From assembly GCF_900109295.1 (NCBI RefSeq), contig NZ_FOIZ01000001.1, positions 1 through 64,000 of the forward strand: DNA of 64,000 nt, in the 5' to 3' direction. The translations under genes were made by a program, and so were the position numbers. Positions 16,314-25,948 of this stretch are shown here, piece after piece (positions within the stretch are counted from its first letter, which is position 1; every line of letters begins with the position of its first letter). The notes under the pieces were generated by a model that saw only the letters and a list, made by a program, of their open reading frames with translations, was not told where the DNA came from and ran no database searches. Origin of the DNA: Cognatiyoonia koreensis. GTDB lineage: Bacteria; Pseudomonadota; Alphaproteobacteria; Rhodobacterales; Rhodobacteraceae.

Positions 16314-17153
16314 CTAGCGGTTCGCGATGCCCCACATGGCAAATAGGTATTTGCGCACAGCGAAGATGAAGATCAACGCAGGCACAACGAGGATGAATCC
16401 GCCTGCAAATTTCAGGTGCAGTGGTGATGTGTCGAGGTTTTGCAGCAGGAACGCTGTCAGCGTGCGGTTCTCGATCGTTAGGACGGCCGCCGCGAAAACC
16501 TCGTTCCACGAGATCACGAATGCAAAGATCGCAGAGGCCGTGATGCCGGGGAGGATGAGCGGCAGCACCACCTTGTTGAACGCTGTGAGTCGTGTGCAGC
16601 CCAGCGTCCATGCCGCCTCTTCCAGCTCGATCGGGATACCCGAGAAGAGCGAGAAGGTTATTAGTACAGCAAAGGGGATCGCGAGCGTCGTGTGAACCAG
16701 TGCGAGGCCAAAGGCCGTGTCGTCCAGTCCGGTCTGGATGAACATGACTGCCAGCGGCAGCGCGAGCAAGGGCAGGGGAAAGGCACGGGTCAGTAGGATC
16801 AGCAGTCGGAAGAGCCCTTTGCCGGGGAAGTCGAAGCGCGACAGTGCGTAGCCAGCGGGTGCACCGATGGCGATGGACATCACCATTGTCATCAGTGCCA
16901 CGACGATCGAGTTCTTGAGCGCCGTAAGCATTCCTGCGAACCCGGCAAAGAACTGGAGGCTGCCAAAGTCGAATTCGGGAACAAACGATTTTGGAAAGCT
17001 GTTCACCGCTTCCGGCGAGGACAATGTGTTGATCAGCAGGAAGTAGATCGGCACGATCACCCATGCGCAAAGCAACACCACAGAAGCCACATAGAGAGCG
17101 CGGCCCGATTTGCGCGTGTCGACGGCTACGTCGGCGTTGGTTGCATCGGTCAT
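16314..17153 (-). CDS. Sugar ABC transporter permease (MalG type)
   Basis: A 279-residue inner-membrane protein with six predicted transmembrane segments and the EAA loop that docks the ATPase (EEAAWTLGCTRLTAFNKVVL). Its start overlaps the preceding permease gene by four bases. A 261-residue frame on the same strand (16285-17070) is a shadow of this gene. Confidence 0.94.
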   Translation of the reverse strand: MTDATNADVAVDTRKSGRALYVASVVLLCAWVIVPIYFLLINTLSSPEAVNSFPKSFVPEFDFGSLQFFAGFAGMLTALKNSIVVALMTMVMSIAIGAPAGYALSRFDFPGKGLFRLLILLTRAFPLPLLALPLAVMFIQTGLDDTAFGLALVHTTLAIPFAVLITFSLFSGIPIELEEAAWTLGCTRLTAFNKVVLPLILPGITASAIFAFVISWNEVFAAAVLTIENRTLTAFLLQNLDTSPLHLKFAGGFILVVPALIFIFAVRKYLFAMWGIANR

Positions 17154-17995
17154 ATCGATGCTCCTTTCGGGACCCGAAGGATGCGCAGTATGATCAGGGT
17201 GAAGCCGATCGAAATGCCAAGGATGATCAAGGCCATGGCGGCGGCTGCACCGCTGTTAAGCAGGTCAAACTGGTAGGCATATGTTTCCCCCATCAGAACT
17301 GGGAATAGTGTGCCGCCAAGTGCTGCGACTACGGCAAAGATTTCAAAGGCGAGGATGACGCGCAGCACAAGGGCCGTTTGCAGGCTGGGGCGCAGCAAGG
17401 GCAGCGTGATCCGCGTGAATTGTTTCCAGCGTGAGGCCCCGAAAACGTCGGCGGCTTCATAGTATTCCTTGGGGATCAGTCCGATTCCAGCAACAAGGAT
17501 GACGAGCATGATTGCCGTTGCGCGCCAGATTTCGGCCAATGCGATGGCGAGAAAGACGATCCACGGGTTCTGGTAGCTAAGGAAATTGACCGGTTTGTCG
17601 ATTGCGCCGAGGCCGGCCAGCATGGAGTTGAGAAATCCTGACTGTTCGAAAATGGCCAGCCAGATGATCCCGGCGGCAAGGTCCGAAATACCCAGCGGGA
17701 TGGTCCACACATAAAGCACCAGATCGCGGCCCTTTCCCATCCGACTGACCATCGTTGCCATCAACAGTGCAAGTGCAAGCTGGATCGGCACGACGGCGGC
17801 AGCCAGCAACAGCGTATTCCGCAATGAAATCGGGAATTTCCAATAGCTGACAACTTCGCGGAAGTTATCGAGCGACCAGCCGTCAGACGACCCGAAGGCC
17901 TGCTGGGCGACCAGAATGAACGGGTAGAGAAAGAACAGGCACAAAAAGAGCGTGACCGGCAGGATCAACACATATGGCAATATGCGAGCGTTCAT
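17150..17995 (-). CDS. Sugar ABC transporter permease (MalF type)
   Basis: A 281-residue inner-membrane permease with an EAA loop (YYEAADVFGASRWKQFTRIT). The Met at 17995 is preferred because GGAG lies eight bases upstream; earlier in-frame Mets are too close to it or lack a site. It is separated from the binding-protein gene by 109 bases that hold a strong hairpin. Confidence 0.93.
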   Translation of the reverse strand: MNARILPYVLILPVTLFLCLFFLYPFILVAQQAFGSSDGWSLDNFREVVSYWKFPISLRNTLLLAAAVVPIQLALALLMATMVSRMGKGRDLVLYVWTIPLGISDLAAGIIWLAIFEQSGFLNSMLAGLGAIDKPVNFLSYQNPWIVFLAIALAEIWRATAIMLVILVAGIGLIPKEYYEAADVFGASRWKQFTRITLPLLRPSLQTALVLRVILAFEIFAVVAALGGTLFPVLMGETYAYQFDLLNSGAAAAMALIILGISIGFTLIILRILRVPKGASI

Positions 17996-18052
17996 CAGCA
18001 TCACTCCGCGTTGGCGCAAATGCGCAGTCTCGACTAAGGGAAAGGTGGGGGA

Positions 18053-18075
18053 GTCCGGGCCAGAGAGGCCCGGAC
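18053..18075 (-). other. Strong intercistronic hairpin after the binding-protein gene
   Basis: A perfect 9-bp stem, GTCCGGGCC with GGCCCGGAC, and a five-base loop, between the solute-binding protein and the first permease. No T-run follows on the minus strand. Such hairpins typically stabilise the abundant binding-protein message and lower downstream expression. Confidence 0.65.
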
Positions 18076-18104
18076 GGGTGGCTGTTTGTCAGCCTGTTTT
18101 GTGA

Positions 18105-19373
18105 TTACTCGACAGGGCAGGCACCATCGGAAGGTGCATCAGGTGCCCAGCAAGGCGCGCCTGTTTCGTTCATGATCGCGGCAAGCGTTTCTTTCTGGTC
18201 GTCAAGTACCGTGCGGATGTCCTGACCGCCCAGAATGATCCGCTCGAAGCTGTCGACGAAGACGCGGTTGAAATCACCGCCCTTGTCACCCAGTCCCGCA
18301 GGCAGCAGCCCGGGGTTTGCATCGGGGGCACCGCTCATCTTGGCAATGGCTGCACCGGCAGCCTGTACCGAAGGCGGCAGATCGTCAGGAAGTTCGACGT
18401 CCACGACCGGGAAGAAGCTGGTGGCGCGCAGCGTCGCGAGCTGCGTTTCTGGCTGCAGCATATAGCTCACCAGCGCTTTGGCAGCATCCATATCAGGCGC
18501 TGTTTTTGGAATGGCGACACCGGCAAGCACCGGCATGAAGCCGCGACCTGCTGGGCCCGCCGGGGCAGGGAAGGCCACAAAGTCGTCCGGACGCTCATTG
18601 AATGCGCCGGCCAAGCGCGAAGTGTGATCGAAGACGATCCACGCATCACCGGACAACAGCTGTTCCTGCATGAACGAGAAGTTGGTCGATGCGGGGTTTG
18701 TATGTGCCCACAGTTCGGCAAACTTTTCCCATGCGACGACGGCTTCGTCAGACGCAAACGTACGTACCACACCATCGGTGTAGGACGGATAGAGATAGCC
18801 TTGGAAGAAGCGATGTTTCAGACCATCCGGACCCGCTGGGAAGCCGAACTTGGCCTCGCCGGTTGCTTCGTGAACGTTTGCAGCCCATGCGATCAGTTCG
18901 TCATATGACAGAGCGTCGATGTCCGCGCCTTCGGGCAAATACTGCAGGGCTTCCTTATTTGCAGCCATGATATAGCTAGCCTGCATCCAGGGGATATATT
19001 GCATCTGATCTGTGCCGAGCATCGCAAGGTTGTTGAATGTATCGCTGCTCGCCGCAGCGCCGAGATCAGACAAATCGACCAGATTTTCAGGGTCCATCGC
19101 GGAATAGTCGCCGTGCAACGCGCCCAGGACACCGATTGTGCCTGTGCCTGCCTCCAGCTCAGCGTTCAGGCGGGTAATCCACGGGCCACCGTCATTGGGT
19201 TGATAGTCAACGCCGTCGGCGAAGCCGGACAGAACCTGCTCGCGCATGGCTTGAGCCTCTTCAACGGGTTTGGCCTGTGTTGACCAGAAAAGAACATCGG
19301 CCTGCGCGGCAACGGCAACGCAGGACAGGGCGAGACCAGAAGCGGCGCCAGCGAATTTGGAAAGTAGGGTCAT
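18105..19373 (-). CDS. ABC transporter substrate-binding protein (sugar/glycoside)
   Basis: A 422-residue periplasmic binding protein of the extracellular solute-binding family 1. The signal peptide ends near VAAQA-DV, and the mature protein begins with a strand typical of the family (VLFWSTQAKPVEEAQAM). The start at 19373 is preceded by GGGAGGAAAC; 59 further open codons upstream are not coding. It is first in the operon with two permeases, the ATPase and the GH63 enzyme, and diverges from the LacI regulator. Confidence 0.93.
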   Translation of the reverse strand: MTLLSKFAGAASGLALSCVAVAAQADVLFWSTQAKPVEEAQAMREQVLSGFADGVDYQPNDGGPWITRLNAELEAGTGTIGVLGALHGDYSAMDPENLVDLSDLGAAASSDTFNNLAMLGTDQMQYIPWMQASYIMAANKEALQYLPEGADIDALSYDELIAWAANVHEATGEAKFGFPAGPDGLKHRFFQGYLYPSYTDGVVRTFASDEAVVAWEKFAELWAHTNPASTNFSFMQEQLLSGDAWIVFDHTSRLAGAFNERPDDFVAFPAPAGPAGRGFMPVLAGVAIPKTAPDMDAAKALVSYMLQPETQLATLRATSFFPVVDVELPDDLPPSVQAAGAAIAKMSGAPDANPGLLPAGLGDKGGDFNRVFVDSFERIILGGQDIRTVLDDQKETLAAIMNETGAPCWAPDAPSDGACPVE

Positions 19374-19524
19374 GTTTCCTCCCAGAAATGTAATTCGGGG
19401 CCGACCTCCCTGTCGGTTCCCGTTGATAGATGACCATGCCTGTTTTTGTGTCAGGCAGGACCGGTCGGTGCCGAAATCACCTGGGCCGAAGCCCGCAAGT
19501 CGAATCGTCCGAATACCGAAATAT

Positions 19525-19541
19525 TGATATAACGATATACC
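19525..19541 (-). promoter_or_regulatory. Candidate LacI-family operator, importer side
   Basis: TGATATAACGATATACC. It matches the site at 19645-19661 in 15 of 17 positions in inverted orientation. The core TAaCGaTA is a near-palindrome centred on CG, as usual for LacI-family operators. It lies about 150 bases upstream of the binding-protein gene. Confidence 0.55.
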
Positions 19542-19644
19542 ACCTGTCAACGATTATGCGCGTGAAACTGCCCACAAGGTGTGTGCGACGGCTTATCGAA
19601 CGGCGATCTCCACGAAAAATTGACTGAGTAATGCGGAGGCCATA

Positions 19645-19661
19645 GATATATCGTTAAATCA
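19645..19661 (+). promoter_or_regulatory. Candidate LacI-family operator, regulator side
   Basis: GATATATCGTTAAATCA, the inverted counterpart of the 19525-19541 site. It lies 15 bases upstream of the regulator's ATG, a position suited to autorepression. Confidence 0.55.
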
Positions 19662-19676
19662 AATGAGGCGTGAAAC

Positions 19677-20678
19677 ATGTCAGGCAAGCCGACCCTTGGC
19701 ACTGTCGCAAAGGAAGCGGGGGTTTCCATACCGACCGTCAGCCAGGTTCTTAGAGGCACCGGGCGGATTTCGGAACAGACCCGCGATCGCGTGCTGCAGG
19801 CGGCCCGGTCCTTGCATTATGTGCCGGATCAAAAGGCTGCTGCAATGCGGTCCGGTGACAACCGAGAGATCGGGTTTATCATCAATCAGCTGTCGAACCC
19901 GTTCAACGCCGAAGTCATCAGCGGCGTGGTCGACCTGCTTGAGGCAGAGGGTTATCTCGTCTCAATCCTTGACACCCGCGACGACGCAGTTCGGCAAGGC
20001 CGCCAGTTGGAGGCCTTTATCAGGCATGGCCGTGGTGGGCTGATATGGGTTCCCGCGCTTGCAACGACGGATGAGACATTTGGTCTGTTGGCAGCCCATA
20101 AGATACCGACGGTAACCTTTTTGCGCAATTTGCGCCCCGGTATTGACCATGTCGGCATTCGAAACGCCGAAGCGACTGCGACCGCGACGCGGCACCTCTT
20201 GGAGTTGGGTCACCGCAAGATCGCCTATCTTGGCGGAACGGAAATGACGCTCGTGCGGAAAGATCGTATCGCGGGATATCAAAAGGCACTTTCGGCTAGC
20301 GGGATGGGCGATGGGATAGTCTGGGATTCTGCGGACAATAAGCTTGCAGGGCTTGAGGCGATGCTAGACCTGCACCGCGAACATCCGGAAATTACGGCGG
20401 TCGTTTGTAATGGTGATATGGTTGCTTTGGGTGCCTGCCTTGCATTGCAACGGACTGGCCTGACGCCCGGTAAAGATGTTTCTGTCACCGGTTTCGACAA
20501 CATTCAGGACGCCGCTGTCGCCACCCCGCCGCTTACAACGATGGCTGTGTCCCCCCACAAGTTGGGCCACAAACTGGGCCAAGTCTTGCTGGACCGCATT
20601 CGTGATCCGGATACGCCTGTCACGGTATCCGAGATTTCTGCGGAGCTTATTATCAGAGATACGACGGGCGCGCCCTGA
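19677..20678 (+). CDS. LacI family transcriptional regulator
   Basis: A 333-residue regulator. The N-terminal helix-turn-helix begins at TLGTVAKEAGVSIPTVSQVL and is followed by a periplasmic-binding-protein-like sensor domain. The start has GAGG ten bases upstream. Its position opposite the importer and the paired candidate operators make it the likely repressor of the glycoside uptake operon and of itself, with the imported glycoside or a derivative as probable inducer. Confidence 0.94.
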   Translation: MSGKPTLGTVAKEAGVSIPTVSQVLRGTGRISEQTRDRVLQAARSLHYVPDQKAAAMRSGDNREIGFIINQLSNPFNAEVISGVVDLLEAEGYLVSILDTRDDAVRQGRQLEAFIRHGRGGLIWVPALATTDETFGLLAAHKIPTVTFLRNLRPGIDHVGIRNAEATATATRHLLELGHRKIAYLGGTEMTLVRKDRIAGYQKALSASGMGDGIVWDSADNKLAGLEAMLDLHREHPEITAVVCNGDMVALGACLALQRTGLTPGKDVSVTGFDNIQDAAVATPPLTTMAVSPHKLGHKLGQVLLDRIRDPDTPVTVSEISAELIIRDTTGAP

Positions 20679-20900
20679 AAATCAGGATATTCCGTCCAGT
20701 CGCCAGGTTAGCCGTGCCGCACCTATATTCTTATGGCTAAGGTCTGTTTTTGACTCTGCGTTTCCGTGCGAGGTTCTGCGGGAATTGCATGCAACATTGC
20801 GCTTGGTTTTGACAAGAATTGGACGGAAAGCCCGTCATGCCTTAAGCTGATCACATTACAATTTGAGATTTGCTACTTCGACATAACCGAGGGCAATCCA

Positions 20901-23873
20901 ATGTTAAGATATTCTTCGCACGCAATCGCGGCGGCAACTTTGCTGTTTGCAGTCATCACAAATGTCGCATCGTCTGCACGAGCCGACCATACGGCAGCCC
21001 ACAACGATACTGTACCCGGAACCGACGTGGCAGAAGATACGTCGCAAGAAGGGCGTGTACGCCACCCGTTTGCCACCAGCATTAGCGAAATTCGCATCCC
21101 GCAAATGCCGGGGCAGACCGTCCAAATTCGCGCCGTCAATGTTCGCGCTGTCGCACAGCCTGCGTTTCATCTGCTTCGCGATAGCGACAAGACCGAAGTT
21201 ATGTTTGACAGCGGAACCTCTGATGCGAACCCGACTGAAATCGCTTTTCCAGCCGATGATGACATGTTGCTGGTAATCAGATCGACAGCACCCAATGGTG
21301 CGGGTCTGGTTGATTTGATGCGCGATGGTCAACCCTGGATGGAGGACGTTCCATTCGGTGGCGCGCATCTGCGGTATCAGGATCTTATGGCCGGCGAAGC
21401 GTTGCAAACTGTGGGCATGCCCAACGGCCCCGAACACAGCCACACCATTTATGTACTCGACAGCGGATCCCAAAGCATTGTGGACCGCGCCAGTTCGGGC
21501 GGTGTGGGAGGGGCCAGCAAGATGATCCTGACAGCTGACCTGGGGACGCGAACTGCTTTGGTTGGTATTCGGAACAGGCAAAGTCATCCGACGGGTATCA
21601 TCCGCGTGGTGCGAAATGACAGTGGTGTTTCAGGCAGCGACGTTGACGGCGATACTCTTGGAACACTGTTAGAGCGTTCACTAGGTACCTGCGACAGTAG
21701 TGCAGATACGCTGACTTTGGCCTCCGGCACTTCTTTTGACTGTGCGCAACTTGCAGACACCAAGGATAGCGATGGTGACGGCCTTCAGGACGATTGGGAG
21801 ACGCTGGGCGTCGTGAAGACGTACCAACGCAGCTCCAATGTGCGGGTGCATGAGGCGATGACTTTGCCAGCGTGGGGCGCAAACCCTCGGCACAAAGACA
21901 TTTTTATCGAAATCGACTATGCCAAGACAACGGCAGTGGAGATGCCGCGAAGGGTGAATCAAGCAACGGCACAGGCATTTGCTTCATTTTTTGCTGACAC
22001 GTTAGATGTCGTCCCGGCAGAGAGGTTGGCACGGCGCGCAGCGAGTCTAAGGAACCTCGACGAAGTGCACGGAATATCGGTGCATCTGGATATCGGCAGA
22101 GCGCCTGCAACGCCCGCTCATGCCACGATTTACGGCGACTGGGGCGGATATTCAGTGCTCGAGCCTTCGCAGGAAGGCGTTCGTGCCGATTACAAGGACG
22201 CCTGGGTTGCAAACATGTCGCCCGCACGACGCGGCATATTTCGCTACATCATGGCCCATGGCGACAGCGGCGGACAAACTGCAATAGACAACTATTCCTC
22301 GGTGGGACCTGTAAATAATCAGGATATCCTGGCTCATGAGTTTGGACATGCCTTGGGTCTTGGTCATTCCGGTGTGGATCGCAGGTGGGGTGACGTTGAT
22401 CCGAACTGTATGCCGGTCTTTCCAAGCCTGATAAGCTATGCGTATCAGAACACTGGTCGTGGATTTTCTGATGGGGAAGGCCGCTCGCCGTTGAATAATG
22501 CGGCCCTGACAGAATTTCAGGCCGTTGATCCCGGCAATGACGTATACCTTGATGATCTCGACAGCATGTTCCGTTACTGGATCGATCGAACCCAAGGGCA
22601 TGTCGATTGGAACCGGGACGGTGTGATTGCGCCAGCTGGCGAGACGGTGCGCGCCTATGCAAATTTTCGACCCGGTACGAGCTGTGAGTTCACGCGATAT
22701 AACCGCAGCATACTTGAAAAATCGGCCAGTTTGCAGGCCCCGGGGATGACCCGCCTAAATGGCAAATTGATTATCGCGCATTCCACACTGGGGTTACCGT
22801 TTCTAAGCCGTGAAATCTCGAACGTGGCTTGTGCCACGCCGTCGCTTGACCCGTGTTTCACGTGGACAATCCCATCACGCATCCCCGGGCTTGATGCAAC
22901 GGGCGGCATTGATGTGGCCGGGGTGGCGCACCGCGCCGAAGACGCGGCCATTGTGGTGACAATCGGCGCGAATGGCTCCGTGATGGAAAGCCGCCTGACA
23001 CAAGATGCGTCCGGCGCAAATGTTTGGAGCGCCCCAAGCATCATCGCCGAGCCCGACAGTGCAAAGGGTGAACCATCGCTGGCCAAACTGGGCCATTGCA
23101 AGCTTGTCTTGGCCTATACCGATCCGGACGGATTTGTTGTCACCCAAAGCCTGACCTGTGCAGATGATTTCGCGAATTGGGGGTCACCGCTGGCTATTGT
23201 GGACCAGAACGGTGATCGTATCGCGTTGCCTGATGGAACATCACCTGGCATCGGGCGTGGATATCTGGATCAGCCCGGACGCGCGGAACTCTACGGCGCG
23301 TTTGCTCAGCCGTTCACGAAACGGCTCGCCCTGTATCAGGCATCGCAAGACGGTCAAACGTGGACCAGACTCAATTTTTTTGATGGCGACAATACCCAGG
23401 TTGCGGGTCGTCCGTCCATGGCATGGGTTAGCTTTGCCGAAGGCGACATCGACTATCCTGGTCGCCTTTACGTATTGTTCATCAGGCGCGATGAAGCGAA
23501 TGATTTCCGCCAAAAGGCACGCACGATACGCATGTTGCAATCATATGTGCGCACGACAGAAAATGCAGATGGCACATTGATGCAGGAATTGCGCGTTGGT
23601 CTTGCGTCGCCATTTGACAATGCATCACTGTTCGGCTTCGGAGTTGACGTCTTTTTCCAGCACAGAGTCGACAGCAATCTGCGAAGCGTGCATTCAATCG
23701 CGATCAACAAACCGGCAAACTGGGCCAAACTGGAGTTTCGTCCCAAAGCTGACGGAATCCACGATTTTGAGTATGCAAACCAGAATGATTGGGAAGTCAT
23801 TGGTAATCGGCTTTGCAGAAATCTTGTGAGCGAACTTGGGAGTATCTTCTCACCGGATCTTCAATGTGACTGA
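20901..23873 (+). CDS. Large secreted zincin-type metalloprotease-like protein
   Basis: About 990 residues. The signal peptide ends SSARA-DH (residue 28). A calcium-loop-like motif DSDGDGLQDDWE lies at 289-300. The zinc site HEFGHALGLGH is at 479-489, with a cysteine-containing Met-turn candidate about 15 residues later (PNCMPVF). Residues about 580-990 look like beta-rich repeats without recognised catalytic motifs. HExxHxxGxxH marks the metzincin group, so secreted zinc protease activity is expected. The start at 20901 is chosen because it begins the signal peptide; 45 open codons upstream are not coding. No secretion or operon partner is next to it. Confidence 0.82.
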   Translation: MLRYSSHAIAAATLLFAVITNVASSARADHTAAHNDTVPGTDVAEDTSQEGRVRHPFATSISEIRIPQMPGQTVQIRAVNVRAVAQPAFHLLRDSDKTEVMFDSGTSDANPTEIAFPADDDMLLVIRSTAPNGAGLVDLMRDGQPWMEDVPFGGAHLRYQDLMAGEALQTVGMPNGPEHSHTIYVLDSGSQSIVDRASSGGVGGASKMILTADLGTRTALVGIRNRQSHPTGIIRVVRNDSGVSGSDVDGDTLGTLLERSLGTCDSSADTLTLASGTSFDCAQLADTKDSDGDGLQDDWETLGVVKTYQRSSNVRVHEAMTLPAWGANPRHKDIFIEIDYAKTTAVEMPRRVNQATAQAFASFFADTLDVVPAERLARRAASLRNLDEVHGISVHLDIGRAPATPAHATIYGDWGGYSVLEPSQEGVRADYKDAWVANMSPARRGIFRYIMAHGDSGGQTAIDNYSSVGPVNNQDILAHEFGHALGLGHSGVDRRWGDVDPNCMPVFPSLISYAYQNTGRGFSDGEGRSPLNNAALTEFQAVDPGNDVYLDDLDSMFRYWIDRTQGHVDWNRDGVIAPAGETVRAYANFRPGTSCEFTRYNRSILEKSASLQAPGMTRLNGKLIIAHSTLGLPFLSREISNVACATPSLDPCFTWTIPSRIPGLDATGGIDVAGVAHRAEDAAIVVTIGANGSVMESRLTQDASGANVWSAPSIIAEPDSAKGEPSLAKLGHCKLVLAYTDPDGFVVTQSLTCADDFANWGSPLAIVDQNGDRIALPDGTSPGIGRGYLDQPGRAELYGAFAQPFTKRLALYQASQDGQTWTRLNFFDGDNTQVAGRPSMAWVSFAEGDIDYPGRLYVLFIRRDEANDFRQKARTIRMLQSYVRTTENADGTLMQELRVGLASPFDNASLFGFGVDVFFQHRVDSNLRSVHSIAINKPANWAKLEFRPKADGIHDFEYANQNDWEVIGNRLCRNLVSELGSIFSPDLQCD

Positions 23874-24212
23874 CCATAAGTTTGGTTTCGTGTTGGTGCT
23901 GCACTGCGCAGCATTCGCTAATATTCCAGCGTTCCAAATTGCATTTCGGCAAACTCGGGCAGTGTAAACCCGGCTACCTATTCGGACATCTCTTATAGCT
24001 TGGTACGACTACATTGTCGCGGGCACGCGGCTGCGGCATTTTCCTGAAATACTGGGGGTGCACCTCAGGCGGCATAAGACCTGAGGCTTCTAGTCTAGCT
24101 TAGAATTTACGCACCAGCCCTGAGATGAGGCGTCGACCGTATCCGCCTTGCTTGAAAAAGCCCGAGTTCCGGACTTATTCTGTGATCAGCTCTGCGGATT
24201 GAGGTGGCAATC
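23874..24212. other. Intergenic region between the zincin and the AraC gene
   Basis: No gene is supported. It contains a 7-bp inverted repeat, CCTCAGG...CCTGAGG at 24063-24086, with a 10-base loop and no clear T-run. It may weakly terminate the zincin transcript or lie in the leader of the AraC gene. Confidence 0.4.
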
Positions 24213-25238
24213 GTGACAGAACAGACAATGGCGGCGGGTTTCGCTGCAGCATTTGCGGATTACGCCTGCGAGCGCGGTGCAAAGCGTGACGTCCTGCTAG
24301 ATCAGAGCGGCCTTACGCAGGATGATCTGTCAGATCAGGACAACCGCATTCCGGTGGCAGCCTATCATGCCTTGATCGGTGCCGCGATCCAGCAAACGGG
24401 TGACACGGCCCTGCTGCTTCGGCACACGCTGGAGTCGCGCCTTGAGACCATGTCGGTTGTTGGACAGATCGTCCACACCTCGGCGTCGCTTGGTCACTCA
24501 ATCGAACAGCTGAACCGTTATCTGCATTTGATGTCCGATGTGAACCTGCTCGCGGCTACCGACCGGTTTGAGTTGTTGCACACAGATTCCGGTCTTTGGA
24601 TCGTCGACCATCTAGTCGTCCCACCGGAGGACTATCTAGGTGTTGAAGGATCGTTTGCGCGGTTTATCAGCGAATTTCGTCAGTCATTCCCTGACTCAAC
24701 GTTTGAGATCGGGATGGAGGTGACCTATCCGCCGCCACCGCATGTCGATCAATATCCAGACCTGTTTCGTGTACCTGTCCAATTCAACGCCAGCCGAAAT
24801 GCACTGCAGATTGATCCGATCTGGGACAGCCCCGAAACCGAGTTCGAGCCCGGAAACGCATATGCCTTTGGTGTTTTCACCCGCCATGCAGATGAAATGC
24901 TGGCAAAGTTGCAGGCCGACAAAACCATCCGATCGCAGATCGAAGCGCAAATCCTGCCCAAACTGCATGAAGGCACGATCTCGATGGACAAGGTCGCCAA
25001 AGACATCGCGATGAGCCGCCAGACCCTGTATCGTCGCCTGAAGGACGAAGGAATTACCTTCGCTGAAGTCCACGACGATCTCCGACAACGCATGGCGATG
25101 GAGTATCTGGGCGGTCAAAAGGTCACCGTTAACGAGACCGCCTATCTTCTGGGATTTTCGGAAGCTTCCTCATTCGTACGCGCTTTCAAGCGGTGGACCG
25201 GGCTTAGCCCGACGGCCTACCTTAGTCAGGCTGCCTGA
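24213..25238 (+). CDS. AraC family transcriptional regulator
   Basis: A 341-residue regulator of the type with an N-terminal arabinose-binding-like domain (about residues 15-200, containing IPVAAYHALIGAA) and a C-terminal AraC double helix-turn-helix (SMDKVAKDIAMSRQTLYRRL and AYLLGFSEASSFVRAFKRW). The GTG at 24213 is preferred because GAGG lies eight bases upstream; a GTG three codons earlier is in frame. It may regulate the following rightward gene cluster, whose function is unknown. Confidence 0.9.
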   Translation: MTEQTMAAGFAAAFADYACERGAKRDVLLDQSGLTQDDLSDQDNRIPVAAYHALIGAAIQQTGDTALLLRHTLESRLETMSVVGQIVHTSASLGHSIEQLNRYLHLMSDVNLLAATDRFELLHTDSGLWIVDHLVVPPEDYLGVEGSFARFISEFRQSFPDSTFEIGMEVTYPPPPHVDQYPDLFRVPVQFNASRNALQIDPIWDSPETEFEPGNAYAFGVFTRHADEMLAKLQADKTIRSQIEAQILPKLHEGTISMDKVAKDIAMSRQTLYRRLKDEGITFAEVHDDLRQRMAMEYLGGQKVTVNETAYLLGFSEASSFVRAFKRWTGLSPTAYLSQAA

Positions 25239-25344
25239 CGACAATCTGTTACGAAGTGTCAATTCGTTGATGCCTGCGGTCATGCCGCAACCATTCAGGA
25301 CTGGCTATCTCCATTCTCGAGATTGAAACGAGAAAGATCAGACA

Positions 25345-25707
25345 ATGAAAACGCAACTTTCACTTTCCGCTGCTGCGCTAGTCCTGATGGCGGCCTGTGC
25401 GGATAGCGGAGCAAACTACCAGCCCATATTGGATGGGACACCAACCCCTGCCTATCAGGCTGACTTGGCTGACTGTCAGGCACTTGCCCGCAATCAAACC
25501 CAGTTCGATGAGGAGACGCTGGGGGCAACCGTTATGGGTGCCGGCGTGGGTGCAGCACTTGGTGAAGCCGAAAGTGGCGATGCATTGGGTGGCGCTGTTG
25601 CAGGCGCGCTGGTTGGCGGTGTTTCCAGTGCCGCGGACGTCAGCGAACGGCGAAAGTCCATTGTTCTTGAATGCCTGCGTGGTCGTGGCCACAGGGTCGT
25701 CGGTTAG
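25345..25707 (+). CDS. Glycine-zipper lipoprotein-like protein
   Basis: A 120-residue protein with a lipobox-like signal (LMAAC, cysteine near residue 18) and a glycine-zipper stretch from residue 61 on (ATVMGAGVGAALGEAESGDA continuing to LVGGVSS). Such proteins sit in the outer membrane or periplasm and may insert into membranes or assemble. Two cysteines in the mature part (ADCQ, LECLRG) could form a disulfide. It stands ten bases before the DUF1127-like gene. Confidence 0.75.
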   Translation: MKTQLSLSAAALVLMAACADSGANYQPILDGTPTPAYQADLADCQALARNQTQFDEETLGATVMGAGVGAALGEAESGDALGGAVAGALVGGVSSAADVSERRKSIVLECLRGRGHRVVG

Positions 25708-25717
25708 GGGCACGGCG

Positions 25718-25948
25718 ATGCATGGGATTCTTCGCCTTCGCGCCCGACGATTTCATGCGCTTCATGCGTTGCTGACCGGCGATGCAAGTTCTGTGCCGGT
25801 CGCGCACCATGAAATTCCGGATCACCTTTTGCGAGACTTGGGCATTACGGACGCAGCTAAGTGCAAGTGGCCTGTCCATCAGCCGGGCATATCCATGTTC
25901 CAAGCAAGACCCCAACACACCCGATCAACGGAAGGATCTACACCATGA
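25718..25948 (+). CDS. Small DUF1127-like protein
   Basis: A 76-residue basic protein with the pattern HEIPDHLLRDLGITDA, close to the DUF1127/YjiS consensus of a short helix ending in DIGL. In alphaproteobacteria DUF1127 proteins bind RNA or act in phosphate, nitrogen or carbon-source adaptation. The last 35 residues look unlike the family. It overlaps the next gene by four bases (ATGA), which supports translation. Confidence 0.6.
   Translation: MHGILRLRARRFHALHALLTGDASSVPVAHHEIPDHLLRDLGITDAAKCKWPVHQPGISMFQARPQHTRSTEGSTP

Noticed and set aside
16285..17070. 261-codon minus-strand ORF overlapping the MalG-type permease
   Set aside because: Same-strand frame shift of a well-supported permease gene; composition not membrane-like.
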